Shown: positions 10,641 through 22,000 of the stretch, one piece after another
Layout of the letters: each line of letters opens with the position of its first letter
How positions within the stretch are numbered: the first letter of the stretch is position 1
Assembly: GCA_034440635.1 (NCBI GenBank)
Contig: JAOTON010002271.1
Coordinates: 372,001 to 436,000, forward strand
Reading direction: 5' to 3'
DNA: 64,000 nucleotides
DNA from: Lepas anatifera
Lineage: Eukaryota > Arthropoda > Thecostraca > Lepadidae
The notes under the pieces: generated by a model
Told to the model about the DNA's origin: nothing
Seen by the model: only the letters and a program-made list of their open reading frames with translations
Databases searched by the model: none
Program-made: the position numbers and the translations under genes

Positions 10641-12282
10641 ATTATTTTAACTCAACTCTGTCAGACGCTAGAGCCAAAAAATTCTACTCAAAATCCCACT
10701 TTCTCTGACGTGTTATGAACTCAATATTGACCTGAGCCAACAAGTGACTTTAAAGTTTCGTCATGAATTTTTACGAGCTATCCACCAGCGTTTGCGTTTT
10801 TTCGCAATACCAAGCAATTTTTTCGCAGTAACAAGTGTGTGTAATTTGGCACCGTACATTCAACGAGGAAAGCAAAATGAGGTACCCTGTTCCTAATTAC
10901 GTACGAATGAACTGTTCGAAAAAACCTGTTCCTAATCACGCACGAATGAACTGTTCGAAAAAAACCCTGTTCCTAATTACGCACGAATGAACTATTGAAA
11001 AAAAACTGTTTACTAGCGATGTCCACGCCAGCTGAAACTTTATTCTCCTGGCAGAGTTTAGACAACACCTTGAACTATGTCCCTGTAAAGTTTCATGATT
11101 CAGGACTATCCCATCTTTTAGCAATTGCGATTTTTCCTTCAAGTGTGCGTTATTAGGGCACTTTCCTCTATAAATCTGCGCACCTTCCACTAGTGTTTCT
11201 GAAGTGGGTAACAGTTTTGAGAAGGGGAGGGGTGTTTAGCACTTTCAGAAGATTTCTGACTAAGTGGGGAAGGGGTCAGTCATTTTCTGACCATTTCTAA
11301 CAAAGTGGGAGGAGGTCCGAACACCCCCAAATTTTGACTGACGGGAAAAGTGAACAGCCCCTAGACGCTCGCACACGCTCATGACGAATCAGCACAAAAA
11401 CCACCGAGTACACAAGATACCTCTGTGGTAACCATGGCCCGCTGATTGCGGTTTGACTGTGCCTTATGTCATCTGGGGATGTTTTTATCGCGGTCATGCG
11501 TAATTGGGCACTGAGCGTCATTTAAGCACTTCCCTATTTGATTTATTTTCCACATCAGACTTATTTTGCCACCAATTACATAGCTAACCTGCATACAAAC
11601 ACCGCCTAGAACCATTTTCGGCTTTATATTTTCCCTACTCGTTTCCAATGGGGTCTCACGTATCCTACATCTTCCAAGGGAGACTAGCCTAGAATATTTG
11701 CAGCCTTACCCTCGGTCATCGGTGTTTGGTGACCTGACCTGCATTTTTTTAGAAAAGTGCCTGGGCAAGCGGCGCCACTGGTGAGAGCATCGAATGATGG
11801 GGTATATCGGCGAGATATAATTTTTTTCTGAAACGTGGTCAGAAAATTTCGAAATATTCAGGTCCGGAAAAGGGAAAACAAGTTTGAAATGATATATGGG
11901 GCATTCCAGGACAAAATGAACAAAAATTTTTTAGCTCCCTCCGACCAACGGTGACCGAGTTATAGCCCGAGGCATTTTCGGGAGGTTACCTTGTAGACTC
12001 AGCTTTGATGCTTCATAACTAAAAACGCGTTGCCTGATTAACAAGTTTTGTATATCATTGAAGTCGTCTTGAACCATACATTATTTTTAAAAATAAGATT
12101 TAAAAATTATAAAAAAATTTTGACTTTCAATTCGTTTGACCTTTTCTTTTGTGACCTAGCTTGACCTGTTGGCAGTAGAAATTGACGCTTTTTGACACAT
12201 CAAAAATGTTGCTTCATAAACTATCTTTCGATGAAAAAAATTTAAAAAATCGTTCTTGATATAAATTCCAAATTTTTACCAC
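10641..12282. other. Repeat-poor region with one short tandem repeat
   Basis: I recognise no gene. A unit of about 43 bp containing CGAATGAACTGTTCGAAAAA is present three times at about 10885-11010. The rest is AT-rich. Confidence 0.4.
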
Positions 12283-12573
12283 CTAAGGTCGCTATGCAGA
12301 CGGTTTTTGATCACTGCAATAGCACAGTCTTATTTTTAACACCGCAAACAAAGCGATTGCTTTTGGAATCGGCTGCTTGCAATGATATTGCATTGTCTGT
12401 ACGAAATTTTCATCGTGCAAGCGTCAAAGTGTATGAGAATTAACACGCGCCCACATGGGGGTGGGCGACCGGCCTCTTCAGATTTCCACAGGTAGTAAAA
12501 AAACATCATCGCCCAGCGCCACCGTACTTCATCTACCTCTAAATCGACATTTTTGCAGCTTCTAGCAAAATAA
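12283..12573 (+). repeat. Left arm of a 290-bp inverted repeat
   Basis: This segment matches 14883-15182 in reverse complement over about 290 bp with few differences. It consists of an outer half, with landmarks GCAGACGGTTTTTGATCACT and CGCAAACAAAGCGATTGC, then TTAACACGCGCCCACA, then an inner half with GCGCCACCGTACTTCATCTA. The TTAACACGCG motif resembles the end of the TTAA element family, but here the homology runs about 150 bp beyond it. Confidence 0.8.
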
Positions 12574-12584
12574 TTTAGGTAAAC

Positions 12585-12835
12585 TGGCAGGTGGTAGGTA
12601 CCGTAAATACCGTAGGTCGGCTGGCAAATGGCTGATGAGAGGGTGACCTAAGGTAGGCAGCCGTCCTTATGCTTTGTGGGACGCTCAACTTTGATTTCTT
12701 AATTAACCCTTCACCATGGGAGTTGCTCGTTTGGGTGGTGGGGTCGGGGTCTCCGTGAAAAGTTCCTTGAAGACTGTAGTGAGACTCCGAGGCCTAAAAC
12801 CGAACTGGCAACAACTTGGACATGATTTATAATAA
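12585..12835 (+). mobile_element. SINE family A, 5'-truncated copy
   Basis: Shares the body of the tRNA-derived SINE at 41559-41895: GGCTGGCAA, GTGCTTTGTGGG-like, TTAACCCTTC, GAGTTGCTCG, GGTGGTGGGGTC and AACAACTTGGAC occur in the same order. The tRNA-like head is missing. It sits between the arms of the 12283/15182 inverted repeat, so it inserted into that larger element. Confidence 0.7.
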
Positions 12836-14400
12836 AGAAAAATAGCAGCCATTAAAAGTGATAGAAAAAGATACATTGTTTCGAGGGAGGCGAGGGTAAA
12901 GGAACTTATTAGTAACGGGTTATTTAGCCTTGCACACTTAAACAAAAATTTATAAAGATGTCGCGAATTTATCAATAATTGAAATAAGTATAACTTATCC
13001 TGTAAGCACCACTAACTCACACAATTACGTCGCTCCCGAGATGAAAGATAGTATCGATACAAGGTGACTCACTGAAGCACAACATATTTTTGAGAGGATT
13101 CATACAATGTAAAAAACGTGTCTGAAAGACACGGATCCCAGTTCAAACACCACTTTACAAGGCTTTTTATTTGTGATTTTTTTTTAATGATTAGGGGTGG
13201 GAAAATTTGAAACAATATCGAGAGCCACTACGTGAAAATAAATAGCAAATTGTATCATGTGTTTTAGCCCTCTCACAGGCCGTTCGAACTGCATTGAACC
13301 AAGAAGTGCTTGAAATGAAAGAAGAGAACATTCAAAGGATGTTTTATCACTTTTACCACTGTTTCCACGTTTCATTGGAGGCGTTCGGGCACCCACAGAT
13401 ATAATTCCACACTCCTGGTGCCTTGTATTATCATTGAAGTGTAAGGAAATACACTGAGATGACTTCAACACTGACACTGACTTTGTCCTGCACAAACACA
13501 TTCATTCACCTACAATAATGGCCGTCAGATCACTCATTACTCAAGCCAAATAATTTATACCAGTATATTTAATATTTCCTTTGCTTTGGACATTCACCAT
13601 GACTAAATTTACGATCATTCACGCAGCACCCATAAGAGAAAGTCTTCTTGCACAGCACGACACTGTTTGATTCAAACATAGGTATACGAAACCCGAACAT
13701 TTCTTCCTTTGTTTGTAGAGATTTAATGAACAGTGATGGATGTCTTATTTATCGCTGGTATTCTATGAAATTTTTGATTCATTTTTCTATAATCGCATTG
13801 GCGAACAGACTTTGGAGCTGTCTGGCAACATTTACTATGCTTAATTGTGGAATGTGCAAGAACTTAATCGTACTGAAAAATGTATGCGTAAGAAAACCAT
13901 GTGTGCCTTTGGCATCAGGTATTTTATCTTTCACTGGACTAGGTATTTTGACTTTCTGCCAAACCGGCATCGTGATATGTTGCCGGTTTGGCCGTGCTCT
14001 CGATATAGTCGCCGGCGCCCTTGCTGTGAGACGTAGTGAATACGCTTCATTCACATAATTAAATTTTGTTTCGATATAATTTTTGCATTAGAATTAAACC
14101 TTTGTATTGCTTTAAAATCGTGTGCATGGCGGCACAATTTGATGAAGTTAATATTTTTGCATTGTGCAGCACAGATCTCCGTCAGATGTACATTCTTCAG
14201 TCATTTTTCTCGCTTTCATGCTCCAGGCATAAGTTCTGAAGAAAAAAACACGAGCCATCGCAAGCTCCGTGATATCACACAGGCTCCGTGGCCTAATTGT
14301 TGGTTATCTCTGCTGTTCAGCAAACCATGAAGAATGAACAGTTCACTGAGAGCAACGGCGCTAAATAGCCCTTTTTAATCCCTACCGACAATGTTACATA
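12836..14400. other. Interior of the inverted-repeat unit; no recognisable transposase
   Basis: Sequence between the arms of the large inverted repeat. The longest open frame, 13648-14058 on the + strand (136 codons), has no domain I recognise and no splice context. I do not call it a gene. Confidence 0.35.
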
Positions 14401-14882
14401 CAATCGTTTGGTCGGGTCACCTTTGAGGTCACTCGAGGTCAAAGTATTCCTCACAGGAACACAGTGGAAAGCTAAATTTTGTGTTTCGGAATTCTTTTAA
14501 ATTTCAGAATTAACCTGCTTTGACCTAGAACCGGGCTTAGGTCTGTATGGTAAAAAGAATATTTATCAAACTGCAGTGGAAAATCAGACGCGGCAACGTA
14601 GAAATAAAACCTCCATGGCAATTCTCGACAATTTTAAGTACTCGCAAGTTATCAAAATTAACCAATAGCCCCACGCATTTCTAATGGAAAGATCGTGACC
14701 TTCTCCCAGGTTATCGATATGGAAATACTGCTACGAACAATTATATCGCTCGGTGACCTTACTATGTGATGTGAATCTAAGCACCATGGGTTAAATTTGA
14801 TCTTACTGATGCACCTCCAAAGTTTTTTTCGAGGTTAGGTCTTTTGACCTGGGTTGGCGGTCGGACCTGATATGACCCAAAC

Positions 14883-15182
14883 CTAAAATTTTTCCAGAAG
14901 CTGCAAAAATGTCGAGTTAGAGGTAGATGAAGTACGGTGGCGCTGAGCGATGTTTTTTTACTACCCGTGGAAACCTGAAGAGGCCGGTTGCCCACCCCCG
15001 TGTGGGCGCGTGTTAATTCTCATACACTTTGACGCTTGCAAGATGAAAATTTCGTAAAGATAATGCAATATCATTGCAAGCAACCGATTCCAAAAGCAAT
15101 CGCTTTGTTTGCGGTGTTAAACATAAACTGTGCTACTGCAGTGATCAAAAACCGTCTGCATACCTACCTTAGGTGGTAAAAG
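14883..15182 (-). repeat. Right arm of a 290-bp inverted repeat
   Basis: Reverse complement of 12283-12573: the inner half includes TAGATGAAGTACGGTGGCGC, then GGGCGCGTGTTAA, then the outer half with GCAATCGCTTTGTTTGCGG and AGTGATCAAAAACCGTCTGC. The sequence just inside it (14410-14880) also carries AGGTCA/TGACCT half-sites and resembles the TTAA family. Confidence 0.8.
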
Positions 15183-15936
15183 TCAGGTCTGGGTCAAATT
15201 AGGGTAAGGGCGGGTAGAGTACGCAGGAGATAGAGTACGCGCAGCTGTTTTGGTTGCTTAGCAACCACCGAGATGGTGGATACCCTGGTATAAAAAGCAA
15301 GGTGTGCCTGGCTGCACACAAATTCAACGTGTCCTGTTTTTTGCGGGAGTACCGGCAAATAAGTTTTGGGACCCTTGAGTAATATTTTTACTGGGTAACT
15401 TGTAGACCATGCTTATATTATCAAACAATTGTATTCGGTCTGTCATCAGTCAGAACCTGAGCTAAGGTGTGCTCCAGGACCGGAGCTCACGCTGCACGCC
15501 TGTAGCATGTTTATGAAGACTTTTTCACAGTGGGCATGTCGGCAGAGTGCGCAGTAGGCCATTGGGCAAGAGTGCGCATGCTTAGAGATAGGAAAATTTA
15601 TTTTCTCGGGACGAGTCCGTAACTCATATTGGAAACTAAACGTTGAACATGTTCCTGTTATTCAGAACGATATAACATCATCATCCCTGTTTGGCGAAAA
15701 ATCTTCGCGGCGGTTGCGTAAGCACGGGGGCATCGTGCGTCCCACCTCCTCTCTGCGTCCTGTCGCCCCCCGGCAGAGTGCGCACGTGTTTATTTTTGAT
15801 GGGCTCGTGGCGGTTCTTTCGCTCGAGTTGAAACATGGACCATTTGCATTTTCGGCTAATAACCACATAAATTTTAGTGTTGGCTTATAGGAAGTGCCTT
15901 TGAAGTTGGTGCGTTGCGGGTCCCCTATATAAAAGG

Positions 15937-16390
15937 CATATCATTAGAACCGCAAAGCCCAGGCGAGTCTAATGCAGCTAAAATAAATGCTCTATCACCA
16001 TCTGTTACTGAGTTATTCCGTAAAAACAATTTTTCCCATGTAATTCCAATGGAGAGGTCATGCCTCGTACCTGACCTTAGGTCATCGATATCAAAAATAC
16101 CGGAACACATTTTAGAGAACTCGGTGGGGCCATTATGTGATATGAGTTTCAATCGGATAAGTTCACCCTGCTCCGACTTATGCTATCTTAAACTTTTTTT
16201 GAGGTTGGGTCACTTGACCTGTACTGGTGACCTGACCTGAGATGACCTAACCTTAAAATTTTCACAGAAGTTGTAAAAATGATGGGGGAAAAGGTATACC
16301 AAGTACAGCGGCGCTACGCGCCGCCGTTATTCTGCTGTCCCCGAAAAACCCGAGGGGGCGGGTACCCGTCCCCGTCAATGCGCGTGATAA
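15937..16390 (-). mobile_element. TTAA element, truncated copy E
   Basis: Half of the AGGTCA-rich element in inverted orientation. It begins at the internal landmark CATATCATTAGAAC and runs to GTCAATGCGCGTGATAA, where the terminal TTAA has become ATAA. The other half is missing. A separate MITE follows immediately at 16391. Confidence 0.75.
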
Positions 16391-16661
16391 CAGGGGCGGA
16401 CGCAGGCCCGAGTTTTGGGGGGCAAAGCCATGTCTGCCTCTCCTCCTGCGGGAGGGGGGTGGGACGTGCAATTTGGGTCCTCGACAGACCTAATAAGCTA
16501 CCTCTCCAAGTAGATGATCGCTCTCTTTGCGCTACAGACCTAGTGTACACATTTTTTCTCAAAAATTTATCCGGTGTTTGGGGGGGCCAAAAGGAAGTTA
16601 GGCACCCTCCAGCGCTTGTTTGGCCATGGCCGGAATGGCTCCCCCTCTGCGTCCGCCAATG
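16391..16661. mobile_element. hAT-type MITE family D, copy 1
   Basis: 271 bp between CAGGGGCGGACGCAG and CTGCGTCCGCCAATG, which are inverted ends. It is related in inverted orientation to 20552-20869; shared pieces include GGTCTGTCGAGCA-like and GGAGAGGCAGACATGG-like segments. It lies exactly between the TTAA element copies E and B. Confidence 0.65.
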
Positions 16662-16665
16662 CTTA

Positions 16666-17897
16666 TTAACACGCGCATTGACGGGGGTCTGAGCCACCTT
16701 CGCATTGACGGGGGGCGGGTACCCGCCTTCCCCTAAGATCTCGAGAACCACGGTAGGTAGCGAAAAACGGTAAACGGCGTTGGGCTGCCCATCCACTTCT
16801 CCATCGAAAACATTTGAACCATTTTTTTGTCAGGTCACATTTAAGGTCAGGAGAGGTCAAAACATGCCCGTCATAGGGATAACATGTAAAATTCAGTTTT
16901 TCGGGCATTACATCTGAACAAGTAAAGATAGAGCAAAACGACTTAAACTAAATGAATCCTCTTAGCAAGCCGAATCGAATGATATATAATTTGACCTTGC
17001 TAGGTCAAATCAAGGATTTGACCTGACCTGAGGTCAGGTCAGGGTTAAATTATATAAAATGCATATCATTAGAACTGCAAAGCCCAGGCGAGTCTAATGC
17101 AGCTAAAATAAATGCTCTATTACCATCCGTTACTGAGTTATTCCGTAAAACCATTTTTCCATGTATTTCCAATGGATAAGTCATGCCTCGTACCTGACCT
17201 TAGGTCATCGATATAAAAATACCGGAACATATGTTAGAGAACTCGGTGGGGCCATTATGTGATATGAGTTTCAATCGGATAAGTTCACCCTGCTCCGACT
17301 TATGCTATCTTAAACTTTTTTGAGGTCGGGTCACTTGACCTGCAGTAGCGGATCTAGCCGGTTGGTTTGGGAGGGGCAAACCAAACTCGAAAAGCAAAAA
17401 AAAAAAACGTCGCGCAGTGAAAATTATGCTACAATATGCCTTTTCGGTAGGATTTTGGGAACTGAAGACGAAAAGCAAAAAACGTCACGGGGTGAAAAAT
17501 ATGGGCTCAAGATACATTTTTCCTATCCAAGCCCCAATATTTACACTGAACTTCTCTAATTCTGTTTGAAGTTGAGAGTTGAAGCACCAAAATTTTGCTT
17601 ACAAGCTAAAAAGGAGTCGGGGGAAAAAGGAGGTCGATCGCTTTGGGGGCAAAAACATAGTTTTGCCCCGAGCTTTTCCGTTTGGGGGCAATTGCCTTTT
17701 TGCCCCGCCCTGGATCCGCCACTGTTGACCTGTACTGGTGACCTGACCTGAGATGACCTAACCTTAAAATTTTCACAGAAGTTATAAAATGATGAAGGAA
17801 AAGGTATACCAAGTAGCGGCGCTACGCGCCGCCGTTTTTCTATTGTCTCCGAAAAACCCGGGGGGTGGGTACCCGCCCCCGTCAATGCGCGTGTTAA
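16666..17897 (-). mobile_element. TTAA element, copy B, carrying a hAT MITE
   Basis: Full-length copy in inverted orientation, bounded by TTAACACGCGCATTGACGGG and CCCGTCAATGCGCGTGTTAA. It is 1232 bp long because a 382-bp MITE plus its 8-bp duplication sits inside (17343-17732); without these it is 842 bp, matching copy A. It ends about 930 bp upstream of the CYHR1 start codon, so its half-site clusters near 17000-17040, 17190-17210 and 17735-17762 are the nearest such clusters to that promoter region. Confidence 0.85.
17343..17724 (+). mobile_element. 382-bp hAT-type MITE, copy 1
   Basis: Begins CAGTAGCGGATC and ends GGATCCGCCACTG, which are inverted ends, flanked by a perfect 8-bp duplication TTGACCTG (17335-17342 and 17725-17732). 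Removing the element and one duplication restores the sequence of the surrounding TTAA element. An 8-bp duplication with CAG ends is typical of the hAT superfamily. It has no coding capacity. A second copy of the same length is at 19971-20352. Confidence 0.9.
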
Positions 17898-18824
17898 GAA
17901 GTGAAGCATATCACCTAGGAAAAGTTGGACGCTGAGGAACAAACTATAGCCCTGGCCCAAGACCGGGGAATAATTTCGAGCCCGGGGAGTGTCTATTGCT
18001 TTGGCCCGGAGGAGCCCACATTCGCCATCGACGAGGTGTCAGTGACGCATGGTAGCTGCTGTGCGGGTATGGCTCGGGGAAAGCCCCAAAATATTGAAAT
18101 GTACGCGTAATGTAGTACCCTTGACACTGCCAGCTTACGCAGACTCGAGGCTGAGGCCTACGTTACGCAACGGCCGCACGTGCGTTTCAGACATGCAGCT
18201 CTTTGTTTGGATGCGTAGCCAATCGATCTAGGGACCTCAACTTAAGACTTTGGGAGAGGCATTGATGACTAGATTGAGCAAGCAATTGAATATTCCTAAC
18301 ATAAGCTTAACACCGGGAACATGAACTGAAGGCTGGACAAGACTTGTCGGTGGGGACACAAATGGCTTTACGCCAATATAACAAGCCACCAAACAGAGCA
18401 CACACGGGCGGACTGGACCTCGGCTTTTAATAGTGCATGCATCACTAACAGAAAAAGGAAGCTTTAAAGTGGCCAGGCATTTCTGTGATCATGCACGAAG
18501 CTAAATACTAATACGTTGAAGCTGGTGTATTTGCTTTAAAAATCATTTATTCAGCCACTTCTTTCAAGCCTAAGCATTCACTGAGGTTTCATTTGTAGCT
18601 TTTGTTACGTTATTGAAGTCCAGAATCAGCTGATCCCCAGCCAAAACATAGACCAGCTGACACCAGCTCCAAGCAGAAAACGCACAGTGACGCAAACAAA
18701 GGATATATGGGGGCGAGTGGGCAGCTTCGTCGGGGGGCTGCGATCTTTGCAGGGTGCATAAACGTGGAGGTGAATGGTCGTTGTGAATACTTTCTAAAGT
18801 AACTTCGTCTCAGATCCACACGAA
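17898..18824 (+). other. 5' flank and leader of CYHR1
   Basis: Unique sequence between TTAA element copy B and the CYHR1 start codon. I find no convincing TATA box or other core promoter motif. The last 150 bp are GC-richer and probably include the 5' untranslated region. The transcription start cannot be placed from sequence alone. Confidence 0.4.
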
Positions 18825-19031
18825 ATGTCGGACGAAATTTTAGCAGATAGCAGTGAGAGATCGATGGACGCGGAGATTCGGGATCTTGAACCTGCTTCCA
18901 AAAGACAGAAAATTGAATCCGTGGTGGTTAAAGCTTCTGCCAAACCCCAGGACGAGAAATTGGAGCAGCGACTTGGAGGGATTCTGTGTTGCGCTGTCTG
19001 CTTGGACCTTCCAAAGGCAGCCGTGTACCAG
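18825..19031 (+). CDS. CYHR1: CYHR1 coding exon 1
   Basis: Starts at ATG in the context CACGAAATGTCGG and encodes residues 1-69, ending in AAVYQ at donor CAG|GTAAAA (phase 0). It contains the first two RING ligands, CAVC. The start is chosen because it gives an N-terminus of normal family length with no other in-frame ATG nearby. Confidence 0.93.
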
Positions 19032-22000
19032 GTAAAATATGGAAGCCTTTATCCAATTGGAGCTAAATGTGTTTACAGTAAATACGGTGGTGGAGTTATC
19101 TATGGTGGGGAAAATTGTTCCTAGATATTCCGGACCAAGGCGGTCGGGGGGGGGGCGTCCCCCGTCGCCTCGGCGCCCCTGGTCGTGGCGCCCCGAATGT
19201 CGCTTCCCCCCCGGTGGAAGTCGGCGCCCACCGATAGGTTTGGCGCCCACTGGCTTTGCGGTTGTGGCCCCCTGGTCGGATGGCGCCCCCGGTCCGGATG
19301 GCCCCCGGGGCCCGGACCTGATGTTCCGGACATCAATCCCATCCCCCGTGACCCGTCGTCTGAATCCGCCTGTTGGGCTCATTTGTGTCTTGATTTAGAG
19401 TGAGAGATGGAGATTGGCATGAGCGTCTTGGATATCGGTCAGAAAGTGCGAATCTGGTTGTACTTCGCGCCAAATAGCCTTGTGGTTGTGGCCAGAAACT
19501 CGAACATTCTATCTGTAAATGGAGCAGCAAAAAGGACGGTGTTCTGGTTAGTACCTACTTTGATTTCCTACTGGTCGCAGAGGATTCACTCGCAAATCAA
19601 ATTGTATTCTGATTTGGAGTCGGAACAAGCTGATACGCCCGAAAAACTTAGACTAAACGCTCTTGACTCAAACCAGGAAATCTGTGAAATTGAAGTTCCG
19701 GACATCTGTTCTTGCCCAGGAGAGTCACACAGGGAAAAATCGGGGATTTCTTTAAAGGGCGGGAGAGCAACATATGCCATCCGGCGGGCGCCTTTTAAGT
19801 TTTCTAAGGGGCACTTTCCCGACGTGATTTTTGCGTGTTTGAAGGGGCAAGTGTTTCAAAAGTTTTTTTCAGGAAGTATGGGAGAAAACTTGGCCACAGA
19901 GCGCAGCTTTTTGAAACTAAAAATAGACGACCAATTTGGAACAATACGAGCGGAAATCTACGTTTGACAGCAGTAGCGGATCTAGCCGGTTGGTTTGGGG
20001 TGGGCAAACCAAAGTAAAAATACATCATACAGTGATAAATTGTGCTGCAATGTGACTTGACGTTAGAATTTGGGATATTTGAGGCAAAGACCAAAAGACA
20101 AAAAAAACGTCGCGGAGTGAGAAATATGGGCTCAAGATACCTCATTTTTCCTATCCAAGGCTTAATATGTACACTGAACTTAACTTTTTATGTTTGAGGT
20201 TGAGAGTTGAAGCACCAAAATCTTGCTTATAGACTTAAGGGGAGTCTGGGCAAAAAGGAGGTCGACCGTTTGGGGGGGGCAAAACCATAGTTTTGCCCCG
20301 AGCTTTTCCGTTTTGGGGGAATGCCTTTTTGTCGCCCCTGAATCCACCACTGGTTGACAGTGAACGGGCGAAACAATGGAAGACGTCGGAAAACATAGTG
20401 TCCCTGGCAAAACAATCTTCTAGAGGTGTTAAAAAGACACCCGTGCCACACAAAAAAGACACCCGTGCCACACAGTTTTCGCGTTTTAAGGGCGTTCAGG
20501 GCATCCTCCGCGCCCAACAGCGATAGGGAGCTGTTTCCACGAACCTAAGGGCATTGGCGGACGGAGGGGGGCACTCCAGCCATGGCCCCCCTCAAAGCGC
20601 TCGAAAGGGGGGCAAACTATCTTTTGGCCACTCTGAAAGACGGGAGAAATTTTTGAAAAAAGGGTGTTTACAATAGGTCTGTCGAGCAATTAAATCTTCG
20701 CTCCTACCCCCCTTCCCCCCAGGAGAGAGCGATCATGTACTTGGAGATGTAGCCTATAATAGGTCTGTCGAGCACCCAAATCGCATGTCCCACCCCCCAC
20801 CCCGCCCCCAACCCCAGGAGGAGAGGCAGACATGGGTTTGGCCCCAAAACTCGGGTCTCCGTCCGCCCCTGCCTAAGGGAGCGACTGCACCCTTCCTCAC
20901 CGCCCCTAAATCCGTCCCAGACGTCACAACAGATTTTGTGCTGGTTTGGGGGACCGGGTTCTGACCTAGCGACGACCCAGGGGGATTGGGATCTCGTGCC
21001 AAAACTGAAAATGGATCTAGGATAGCGGTACGGAGATAGCGGATAACGGTCGGAGTTTAATATTCAACGGGGCCATTTCTTTCGGCATTGGAGTCGACCT
21101 TGCGGATGGTCCTCAGTTAGGGATGATTCGATGAGCTCACTTGCATAGAATCTCTTTATTGGCTACGTGTTCCTTTCAATAAACATACATTCAGAGTATA
21201 TATTGTATCACGTAGGTATGTAGTAAGACCTGGCCCCGTGCAGAATTTTATTCAACTACCACGTTTTCATCTGACCGTGTATTCTGATCTTCAGGCACAA
21301 AAGTTTAAAGATTTTGCTTTCCTCTAAAGCTCCTATGACAATTACGTGTTTCTTAATTATTTTGTTTTTTTTTCTGCCCCCCTTAATTTTATGCCCCCTT
21401 AATTTTATGCTCAGGAGCGCTAGAGTAATATAGCTGAAAGGTTTCGATTTTTATCGGTTTTCTTAGTGGATAAGTAAATTTAAACGCCTGGATCATCAAG
21501 TCCCTGCACTTATGGCTTTTCGTGAATATTTATATCTATGCGGCATCAGTGTCACCGCTAGCGAAACTAATGCCAGTTAAAATTAATAACTAACCAAAAA
21601 GCCACCGCTAGCCATAGGTTCAGGAAGGGGAGGGGATGGCTGCCTACCCCCCCTCCCAAATTTTGGACTTGAGGCAGTGCTCCCCCTCAACTTTTAGCCG
21701 ACTCTGGACCTTTTCCGTTGAAAAATCAAGTGATAGGCCGAATCATATTTGACTCCACCAGCGGTGACAAATTTTGCCCCCCCCCAACTTTGAAAAAAGT
21801 TCCTGCACGTATGCCGCTAGCCAACGAATGTTCGGCTAGCGCTGACCTGAAAGCCACCTTCAAAACCACAGCTTCGGAATTAGGTCATTATTATTTCTGG
21901 TTTGGGTTATCGACAAAACTGAGTGAATTATATGTTTCATGGTAAAACACCTGCAAGATGTATGTGTCTCGCTGTAGTTGAAGGATATTGTTTTTGCTTG

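Noticed and set aside
12440..15020. A full autonomous piggyBac-type transposon
   Set aside because: TTAA-type ends are present, but no DDD transposase can be found between them and a SINE has inserted.
19407..19967. 186-codon open frame in CYHR1 intron 1
   Set aside because: No domain, no splice context, flanked by MITEs, and its stop falls in the target duplication of a MITE.
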